Assembly: GCA_029560455.1 (NCBI GenBank)
Contig: JAKQKW010000006.1
Location: forward strand, 1-6,296
From: Candidatus Rifleibacteriota bacterium
GTDB lineage: Bacteria; Riflebacteria; Ozemobacteria; Ozemobacterales; Ozemobacteraceae
Direction: 5' to 3'
Length of the DNA: 6,296 nt
In this document: piece after piece, positions 1 through 5,582 of the stretch
Position numbering within the stretch: the stretch's first letter is position 1
Layout: each line of letters starts with the position of its first letter
Position numbers and translations under genes: made by a program
The notes under the pieces: model-generated
Databases searched by the model: none
Seen by the model: the letters and a program-made list of their open reading frames with translations, nothing else
Told to the model about the DNA's origin: nothing

Positions 1-1
1 C

Positions 2-2872
2 ATCGGCACGCGCCGCCTTCTGTTCCCATTCACAGCGATTGCGCCCTGGTCGACTCTTTCGATCGAGGTCGAACCCGGGCATGGCCTGGCGGCAATGGGT
101 GAAAGCATCGAAATTTCGGCGGTTCCGACCCGGCCGGTGACCGAACCGATCGTTCTCGAACTTTTCGAGCCCGACAAAACCGAGAGCAACCGCGTCGAAA
201 TGTACCCCGACACCGCAGCCTCGCAGAGCCGTTTTGTCTACACTCTCAACTCGCTGCAGTCATCGCTGGACTATCAGGTGCGCTGCGAAAAATTCGTTTC
301 ACAGAGGTTTTCGATCAAAGTCATGCCGCGCCCGCAGGTCAAACGCCTGCAGGTGACGCTTTTTCAGCCGGCTTACGTTGCTACCGGCCCGGTCAAACTT
401 CCGGAAAATGCCGGCGACGGTGAGGCACTGACCGGCAGCCGGGTGCGCCTCGATATTTTTGCCGATCAGAAACTGGCAGCTGGCGGTATCGTGCTGCAGG
501 CGGGTGCGACCCAGACCTGTGACATTCGCAATAACAGCGAATTCAGCTATGAATTTGCCCTGGCTACTGATACCAGCTATTCAATCTACCTGCAGAACGA
601 AATCGGCCTGATCAACGAAAAGCCGGTTATTTACAGTCTGAAGGCCAGGCATGATGCGTCGCCGACTGTCGAACTGCTCAAACCGGCTGCCGATATCCCT
701 TTCCCGACGTCGAAAAGGCTTGATATCAAGGCCGTTGGCCGTGATGATTACGGCGTCAAAGCCATGGTGCTTTATTACAGTGTCGGTGAGCGCAGTTCGC
801 TGATTCCGCAGAATATGAAGTCTGATTTCAGGCCGATGCCCGAATACGAAGTCGAATTTCCCTGGATGCTCGATACGCTGGCACTGCAGCCCGGCACCCG
901 GGTCAGCTACTTCGTGCAGGTTGAAGATGCGCAGCAGCCACAGCCAAACCTGGCTTCGACGACGACCTATTTTATCAACATGCCGTCGATGTATGACATG
1001 TATCGCGGCGAAGAGGCCTCTCAGGGCGAGGTGAGCGAGCAGCTCGAAAAGTATCTCGAAAACCAGAAGCTGCGCAAAGAAGCACTGATGAAGGCTTACG
1101 AAGAGATCAAACACGAAGAGAAGCTCGATTTCGAGGCGCAGCAGGCGATCGAAAAGGCTCTCGAACAGGGCGAAAAGTCGGCCAAAGAAGCCGAAGACAT
1201 TCTCGAAAACTTCAAGAAACTGCAGCAGAACATGGAAAACAACCCGTTCAGCTCGCCCGAAGCCCTCGAGCGTATGCAGAAAGTCAGTGAGCTGATGAAC
1301 GAAGTGCTCGATGATGAAACGAAAAAGATGATGCAGCAGCTGCGCGATTCGCTGCAGGACATGAAAATCGACCCGAAAGACATTCAGAAATACGAAGAGG
1401 CCTTCAAGATGGAAGAATACCTCAAAGGCCTTGACCGCACCATCGACCTGCTCGAACAGGTGCGCGAACAGCAGAAGTTCAATTCGCTCGCCAACGCCAT
1501 TGAAGATCTGCACAAGCGTCAGCAGCAGATTGCTTCTGAAACCGCAGCTCTTAATGAGAAAATGAAGAACGGCGAACTCAGCGCCGAAGAAGAGGCACAG
1601 CTGAAAGACCTCAAAGACCAGCAGGAAAAGATCAACAAAGAACTTGAGCAGCTGCAGAAGCAGGCCGAAGAAATGACGGCGAACCGCAAGAATGAAGATT
1701 ACAAGCAGAACCCGATGCTTGAAGACGTGAAGAATATTCGCGATCAGATGAAAAACGACGACTATCAGAAGCGCGGCGAAGATATCAAGCAGGATATGGC
1801 GCAGAAAAGTCTTGATTCAGCCGCTGAGAAGCAGCAGAGTATGCTCAAGTTTCTCGATGCACTTAAGAAAAACGCTGAACAGATCTGCCAGCAGTGTCAG
1901 GGTGGTTCAGGGTCGCAGCTCGATCTTTCTGCCTATATCAGCCGGGCATTGCGTGTTTCGCACGACCAGGAAGCCCTTTATCACGAAATCAATGAAATGC
2001 CGAACCAGTTTATGCGCGGCCAGCAGCCGCAGATCGAGGGTGTCATCGATCAGGTTTCGCTGCTGCAGGTGCTGGTAAAACAGCAGGGTGCCGAGCTCGA
2101 AGTCGATCTCGACCAGCTGATAAAAAGCAGCTTTGCCGTCGATCCGACCGCAGTTGAGGCTATAAAGGGCTCACAGCGGCTGTTCTCGAATATCATCAAG
2201 AATCTTGAAGATCGGGCACTCGACCAGGCCTGGCAGGACCAGCAGGAAATAATTCGCAGCTTCAACCGTCTGGCGGCTGAACTGATGCGCGCCCAGGATA
2301 AATCTGGCAATAGCGGCTCTTCGTCGAATCCGATGGATGCTCTGCAGCAGTTCAAAAATCTTACCCGACGCCAGCTGAGTCTGTATCAGCAGATGATGAA
2401 GCGCCAGATGTCGCCGGGTGGTCAGTCGCCCGAAGAAATGAAGCGCCTGGCCATGGAACAGCGCCAGATCCGCGAAGCCCTCGAAAAACTGATGCGCGAA
2501 AGCCGTCAGCAGATGAACTCGATGGGCCGGCTCGAAGATGTCATGAAAGACATGCAGGACGTCGAAACCCAGATTCTCAATCCCGAAATGCGCCAGAAAG
2601 TCGCCGAAAAGCAGAAGTCCATCTATGACCGCATGCTGCGTGCCCAGAAAGCGGTTAAAGACCGTGACGAAGAGAGCGAAGAACGCAAAGCCCGCAAGGC
2701 CAGCGAAATCACCCAGCAGCAGCCTGATAAACCGATCGGCGAAATCGGTTCAGACACAAGAGACCTGAGCAAAGACTTCACCGGTGATCTGAAAGAAGAA
2801 TTTCCGCCGGCGTATAAGCCACTGCTGAACGATTATTACAAATCCCTGAACATCTACGGGGGTGACAAATGA
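2..2872 (+). CDS. DUF4175-like extracytoplasmic coiled-coil protein, 5' truncated
   Basis: The frame is open from base 2 to the stop at 2870-2872, giving 956 visible residues. The ATG at 95 is internal, because in-frame residues before it (LLFPFTAIAPW, then SIEVEPG) continue the first beta domain. Visible order: Ig-like strands at residues 1-110; a PRPQVKRLQVTLFQPAY segment near 109-126, like the 'RP.V..I.V....PAY' signature I associate with DUF4175 proteins; a second beta domain near 145-210; a third near 220-325 with RDDYGVKAMVLYYSVG and YFVQVEDAQ. From about 335 to 725 and again 770-915 it is charged, Gln/Glu/Lys-rich helix, probably coiled coil. The tail FPPAYKPLLNDYYKSLN matches the usual ending of such proteins. 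Family members carry N-terminal membrane helices, which here would lie upstream of the window; the beta and coil parts would then be extracytoplasmic. Only four cysteines are visible, two in a CQQC motif (629-632). Function is unknown. Related proteins often sit beside MoxR, DUF58 and VWA genes. The family call is from memory of motifs, without a profile search. Confidence 0.65.
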   Translation: MGTRRLLFPFTAIAPWSTLSIEVEPGHGLAAMGESIEISAVPTRPVTEPIVLELFEPDKTESNRVEMYPDTAASQSRFVYTLNSLQSSLDYQVRCEKFVSQRFSIKVMPRPQVKRLQVTLFQPAYVATGPVKLPENAGDGEALTGSRVRLDIFADQKLAAGGIVLQAGATQTCDIRNNSEFSYEFALATDTSYSIYLQNEIGLINEKPVIYSLKARHDASPTVELLKPAADIPFPTSKRLDIKAVGRDDYGVKAMVLYYSVGERSSLIPQNMKSDFRPMPEYEVEFPWMLDTLALQPGTRVSYFVQVEDAQQPQPNLASTTTYFINMPSMYDMYRGEEASQGEVSEQLEKYLENQKLRKEALMKAYEEIKHEEKLDFEAQQAIEKALEQGEKSAKEAEDILENFKKLQQNMENNPFSSPEALERMQKVSELMNEVLDDETKKMMQQLRDSLQDMKIDPKDIQKYEEAFKMEEYLKGLDRTIDLLEQVREQQKFNSLANAIEDLHKRQQQIASETAALNEKMKNGELSAEEEAQLKDLKDQQEKINKELEQLQKQAEEMTANRKNEDYKQNPMLEDVKNIRDQMKNDDYQKRGEDIKQDMAQKSLDSAAEKQQSMLKFLDALKKNAEQICQQCQGGSGSQLDLSAYISRALRVSHDQEALYHEINEMPNQFMRGQQPQIEGVIDQVSLLQVLVKQQGAELEVDLDQLIKSSFAVDPTAVEAIKGSQRLFSNIIKNLEDRALDQAWQDQQEIIRSFNRLAAELMRAQDKSGNSGSSSNPMDALQQFKNLTRRQLSLYQQMMKRQMSPGGQSPEEMKRLAMEQRQIREALEKLMRESRQQMNSMGRLEDVMKDMQDVETQILNPEMRQKVAEKQKSIYDRMLRAQKAVKDRDEESEERKARKASEITQQQPDKPIGEIGSDTRDLSKDFTGDLKEEFPPAYKPLLNDYYKSLNIYGGDK
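2858..2865 (+). promoter_or_regulatory. Shine-Dalgarno for the coupled start at 2869
   Basis: GGGGGTGA differs by one base from the GGAGGTGA consensus. Its run of Gs ends 6 bases before the ATG at 2869, which is good spacing. The ATG overlaps the upstream stop as ATGA. This site supports 2869, not 3106, as the position where ribosomes initiate, and it was probably the original start site before repeat DNA entered the gene. Confidence 0.7.
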
Positions 2873-5490
2873 AAAAGATTTCGGTCCCTGAGCTTGTAGA
2901 ATGGCCGCGCAGGCGTGAATCTAGCAATATCTTTAACCAGATGCCTGCCTCCGCAGGCATGACGCATAGGGCCCCGTCATTCCCGCGCACATTTCTGTCA
3001 TTCCCGCGCTTCTCACCGTCATTCCCGCGCACATTTCTGTCATTCCCGCGAAAGCGGGAATCTAATGATGCTTTTGATAAGATGCCTGCCTCCGCAGGCA
3101 TAACCATGAAAATTGCTGTGCTGCTGCTGTTCATGGTTTTCAGCCTGGCTCTGGCGGTTGAAGCGCAGAATCTGACCTACTCACCCGAAGCGGCCGATCT
3201 GTATCAGAATGCGATGGGGGCGCTGCGCATGCGCCGCCTGAACCTGGCACGCCAGCAGTTGAAAGAAGTTATGGAAAAATACCCCGGCGATGTGCATGCC
3301 TCGCTGGCGCGCCGGCAGATAGCCGCGATCATGCGCGATCAGAAAGAATTCGAAGCGTCGATCGAGCTGCTCAACGATATTATCGCTAAAGATCCATCTG
3401 AAGATACTGTGCGCATGGCCCGCGAAGAACTGCTCGATATTCTTTTCGAGCTGCAGCGCTTCAAGCAGGGTATCGAACTGATCGAGGGCTGGCGCAAAGG
3501 CAGGGAGCAGGATGTGCTGCTCGGCCGGCAGCTGGCAAGATTCTATCTGCAGGCTGGCCGCAAGGATGAGGCCTGGCTGCTGCTTGAAACCTTCGTTGAA
3601 ACCGGCAATGCTCCTGACGCTTTCAGAGAACTTCTCGATCTGGCTGTGCGTACCGGCGAAGTCGAAAAACTGCTCAACACGCTCGAAACCAGACGAACCC
3701 GCTACCGCAGCGAGGTTTTTGCCGAATACGCTTCTGAATGCTACATCGCGCTAGGGCGCAAGGACAAGGCAATCACGGCGATTCTTGAAGCCGGCGAACA
3801 GCTCGATTTCAGTCTGATGTTGCTGCGCAAGCTGGCCGACCTCTATACCGACACGAATGCGATGGAAAACGCGATCACCACCCATGAGCGGGCTTTGAAA
3901 ATTCTGCCCGACGACTGGGTGACGCTGCGCAAGCTCGGCCATTGCCGGTTCGCTCTCGGGCAGAAGAAAGAAGCGATTGAAACCTGGCGCCGGCCGCTGG
4001 GCGGCGGCAGTATGCCGGCCCGCGAGTTCTTCACCGAATATACTACCGTGCTGATCGAACATCAACTCTACGAAGAGGCACTGCAGGCCTTTGAAGAAGC
4101 GCGCAGGATGCTGCAGGATCCAACTCTGTTCTCAGAAGAGAAGGCAACGGTTCTAGATGCGATGAACCGGTCTGCCGAAGCGCTCGAAGAATATCTGCAT
4201 GTTCTGACTGCCGGTATCTACAAGCCCGAAGTTTTTGACAAACTCTATGAAAGCGCGGCACCGGGCTTTTCACTCGAAGAACGGCTGCTTAAACTGCGCG
4301 AACAGACGCATAATCCGGCGATTATGCAGGCTCTGCTCGAATTCTATTTCAGACGGGCCGATGCGCGTGATATCGACAAGATCGAGGCAATCGTCAGCGC
4401 TTCTGCCGGCGGCTTCGATTATGCTTTTTACGAACGTCTCAAGCAGGAAGCCCTTCTGATTCCGACAGCTTTTCATTTCGATCTGGCCGAAAAGGTCATG
4501 AATTCCCGCCCCGAATCGACGGTAGAACTGATGCTCGCTGACCTGCTGCTGCGCATGGCACCACACGAAGACGCCTGGGAAGCCAGGGCTTACGACAATG
4601 CCGGCCGCATCGTCAAAGAACGTGGTGTTGCCGATGCCGACCTCAAGGCGACATTGCTTCTTGACCTGGCGAAGTTCGCCATTGAACAACGCAATGATCT
4701 GGTTGCCGCCCATGATTTCATCGATCGCATTCTGCAGACTGACCTTCTGCAGGCTGTGCCGTCAAAGGCAGTTTTTGCGGCTCTGCTGAAGGCACGCGTG
4801 CTGGTTTATGAAGAAAAATTTGCGGCGGCTGAATCGCTGCTGAACGAACTGGGAAAGAAACTTGAAAACCCTGATTTTGAAGCCATGGAAATGGGCGCTG
4901 CCGACCGCCAGGACCACATCAGTCTGCATCAGATCGAATCGGCCCGTCTTGCCATGCATCAGGGTGATTACCAGAAGGCTTTAGGCGAGCTGAAAAAGAT
5001 TGTCGAAGATACTTCAGAAGGTGACTACGTCAATGATGCGCTCGAAATGGCGCTGTTTATCACAAGGCGCTCAATTGGTGATTTTGATCTGCTGAAACGC
5101 GCCCTCAAGGCCGAGCGACTCATTCACGCCGGCAAATTTACCGAAGCGGCGAGTGAAATCACCGAAGCGATCGGCAAAAATGCCTCGGCAACTGCTCTTG
5201 TCAGTGAGATGCAGGCTGATCTAATTCTGCTGCGGCAGAACGCTTCTGACACCGCTGAACTGCTGCAGGAAATCGAAAAGTATGCCAAAAATAACCCGGC
5301 CGGCTTCAAAACTGCCGATCTGCTTGAACTGAAGCTGCGCCTGCAGAAGAAAAGCCAGGCGCCGGAGGCTGAAGTCAGGGAGAGTTTGCAGACTTTCGTT
5401 GAGACTTTTCCCTCAGATCTTCGCAGTGGCCGATACAAAAAGATTCTCGCGGCCATGCACGGCAAAAACAGCAAGGAGGAAAAGAAATGA
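2869..5490 (+). CDS. exported TPR-repeat protein with repeat-encoded N-terminal extension
   Basis: The open frame encodes 873 residues. Residues 1-79 are mostly repeat DNA translated in frame. The recognisable protein starts at M80 (base 3106) with a signal peptide: MK, a hydrophobic stretch, then AVEA before QN, cleaved near residue 20 of the 794-residue form. The remainder is almost wholly alpha-helical with TPR-type helix pairs. In M80 numbering, clear ones are at about 27-60, 238-270 (ADLYTDTNAMENAITTHERA, then LKILPDD, a good TPR consensus), 272-305 and 310-340. A later pair near ARLAMHQGDYQKALGELKKI is also typical. No catalytic motif is visible, so a scaffold or partner-binding role outside the cytoplasm is inferred. 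It overlaps both neighbours by ATGA. The 2869 start has a good Shine-Dalgarno. The 3106 start has only an AGG at 3096-3098, inside a hairpin arm. Which start is used is unresolved; the mature exported product is probably the same if cleavage still occurs. The TPR class is secure, the specific role is not known. Confidence 0.85.
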   Translation: MKKISVPELVEWPRRRESSNIFNQMPASAGMTHRAPSFPRTFLSFPRFSPSFPRTFLSFPRKRESNDAFDKMPASAGITMKIAVLLLFMVFSLALAVEAQNLTYSPEAADLYQNAMGALRMRRLNLARQQLKEVMEKYPGDVHASLARRQIAAIMRDQKEFEASIELLNDIIAKDPSEDTVRMAREELLDILFELQRFKQGIELIEGWRKGREQDVLLGRQLARFYLQAGRKDEAWLLLETFVETGNAPDAFRELLDLAVRTGEVEKLLNTLETRRTRYRSEVFAEYASECYIALGRKDKAITAILEAGEQLDFSLMLLRKLADLYTDTNAMENAITTHERALKILPDDWVTLRKLGHCRFALGQKKEAIETWRRPLGGGSMPAREFFTEYTTVLIEHQLYEEALQAFEEARRMLQDPTLFSEEKATVLDAMNRSAEALEEYLHVLTAGIYKPEVFDKLYESAAPGFSLEERLLKLREQTHNPAIMQALLEFYFRRADARDIDKIEAIVSASAGGFDYAFYERLKQEALLIPTAFHFDLAEKVMNSRPESTVELMLADLLLRMAPHEDAWEARAYDNAGRIVKERGVADADLKATLLLDLAKFAIEQRNDLVAAHDFIDRILQTDLLQAVPSKAVFAALLKARVLVYEEKFAAAESLLNELGKKLENPDFEAMEMGAADRQDHISLHQIESARLAMHQGDYQKALGELKKIVEDTSEGDYVNDALEMALFITRRSIGDFDLLKRALKAERLIHAGKFTEAASEITEAIGKNASATALVSEMQADLILLRQNASDTAELLQEIEKYAKNNPAGFKTADLLELKLRLQKKSQAPEAEVRESLQTFVETFPSDLRSGRYKKILAAMHGKNSKEEKK
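2905..2963 (+). repeat. 59-bp palindromic repeat unit, copy 1 (degenerate)
   Basis: This aligns without gaps to 3046-3104 with about 46 of 59 identical bases, including 22 identical bases in a row (2939-2960 against 3080-3101). The two copies are 141 bases apart, a multiple of three, so both are read in the same frame (PRRRESSNIFNQMPASAGMT here). The left hairpin arm has decayed (CCGCGCAGGCGTGAAT), while the right hairpin is intact. Confidence 0.8.
2941..2960 (+). repeat. hairpin, 8-bp perfect stem (copy 1)
   Basis: ATGCCTGC and GCAGGCAT are exact reverse complements separated by CTCC. No T tract follows on either strand, so it is not a standard intrinsic terminator. Confidence 0.85.
2976..3050 (+). 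repeat. 21-bp tandem array, three full units plus a partial
   Basis: Units begin at 2976, 2997 and 3018, each starting GTCATTCCCGCG, with a fourth partial copy at 3039-3050 that runs into the second 59-bp unit. Units 1 and 3 are identical (tail CACATTTCT); unit 2 has tail CTTCTCACC. Because 21 is a multiple of three the array is read as SFPRTFL / SFPRFSP / SFPRTFL / SFPRKRE and cannot break the frame if copy number changes. The array looks like amplification of the outer edge of the palindromic unit. Confidence 0.9.
3042..3061 (+). repeat. hairpin, 8-bp perfect stem with GAAA loop
   Basis: ATTCCCGC and GCGGGAAT are exact reverse complements around GAAA, a GNRA tetraloop if transcribed, hence likely stable in the mRNA. 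It is the left arm of the second 59-bp unit. No T tract follows. Confidence 0.85.
3046..3104 (+). repeat. 59-bp palindromic repeat unit, copy 2 (better preserved)
   Basis: Both hairpins are intact (3042-3061 and 3082-3101). Extended left to 3039, the element is 66 bp with imperfect inverted ends: GTCATTCCCGC on the left against GTTATGCCTGC as the reverse complement of the right end, 8 of 11 matching. This two-hairpin layout resembles REP doublets or very small MITEs. It is translated as PRKRESNDAFDKMPASAGIT. Its right end touches the ATG at 3106. Confidence 0.8.
3082..3101 (+). repeat. hairpin, 8-bp perfect stem (copy 2), next to ATG 3106
   Basis: Same 20-base sequence as 2941-2960. It ends 4 bases before the ATG at 3106. 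The only Shine-Dalgarno-like bases for that ATG (AGG, 3096-3098) lie inside its 3' arm, so the fold would hide them. Translation coming from 2869 would open it. Confidence 0.8.
3106..3165 (+). other. signal peptide coding segment of the TPR protein
   Basis: It encodes 20 residues: a short positive start (MK), a hydrophobic core (IAVLLLFMVFSLALAV) and EA as the cleavage end before QNLTY. It fits a Sec signal peptidase I substrate. There is no lipobox cysteine. In the full open frame it would start at residue 80, behind the repeat-encoded leader. Confidence 0.75.
5473..5480 (+). promoter_or_regulatory. strong Shine-Dalgarno for the third gene
   Basis: AAGGAGGA lies 6 bases before the ATG at 5487. 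It is close to the ideal anti-16S match and fixes the start of the third gene, whose ATG overlaps the preceding stop as ATGA. Confidence 0.9.
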
Positions 5491-5582
5491 CCGACTCTGG
5501 CAGTTACAGAGCCCGAAATCAGCTGTTTCTGATGGTTTGTCTGCTATGTTGCGCTTTGATGGGCGCATTGCCGGCTCAGGCG
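5487..5582 (+). other. signal peptide coding segment of the third gene
   Basis: It encodes 32 residues: a polar, Arg-containing start (SYRARNQ), a hydrophobic core (LFLMVCLLCCALMGAL) and an A-Q-A end before QK. Export by Sec is likely. The core cysteines are not in a good lipobox, so a soluble exported protein is favoured over a lipoprotein. Confidence 0.75.

Larger units (their letters stand above)
2881..3104 (+). repeat. composite palindromic repeat insertion inside the gene 5' end
   Basis: About 225 bases separate the coupled start from the signal-peptide methionine, and consist almost wholly of repeats. Left edge 2881-2904 (translated SVPELVEW) resembles the dispersed repeat read as VPELVEG in many genomes. 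It is followed by a 59-bp unit (2905-2963), a 21-bp tandem array (2976-3050) and a second 59-bp unit (3046-3104). On the minus strand the block reads VMPAEAGI, LDSRFRGND and RNVRGND, a signature I know from abundant REP/MITE-like intergenic repeats in many bacterial genomes. There is no transposase, so it would be mobilised in trans or spread by recombination. The exact left boundary is uncertain (2876-2904). Confidence 0.85.

Noticed and set aside
95..97. ATG at 95 as the true start of the first gene
   Set aside because: The same frame is open to the window edge and encodes residues that fit the first beta domain; no good ribosome site precedes 95.
581..1513. 310-residue open frame on the minus strand
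   Set aside because: It lies wholly opposite the helical part of the first gene, is Phe/Leu/His-rich as expected for the antisense of Glu/Lys/Gln codons, and shows no known motif.
2976..3050. Possible CRISPR array
   Set aside because: The units are contiguous 21-mers without spacers of unique sequence, and no cas gene is visible.
3042..3061. Possible intrinsic terminator between genes 1 and 2
   Set aside because: A strong stem, but no T run follows on either strand, and the downstream genes need read-through. Partial attenuation cannot be excluded.
2869..3106. Pseudogene or frameshift in the TPR gene
   Set aside because: The frame is open from 2869 to 5490, and both the signal peptide and the helical repeats are intact, so the gene is probably functional.
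2778..3134. 118-residue minus-strand frame containing VMPAEAGI and DSRFRGND
   Set aside because: This is the translated signature of the palindromic repeats, not a gene; it runs across the repeat block and the antisense of coding sequence.
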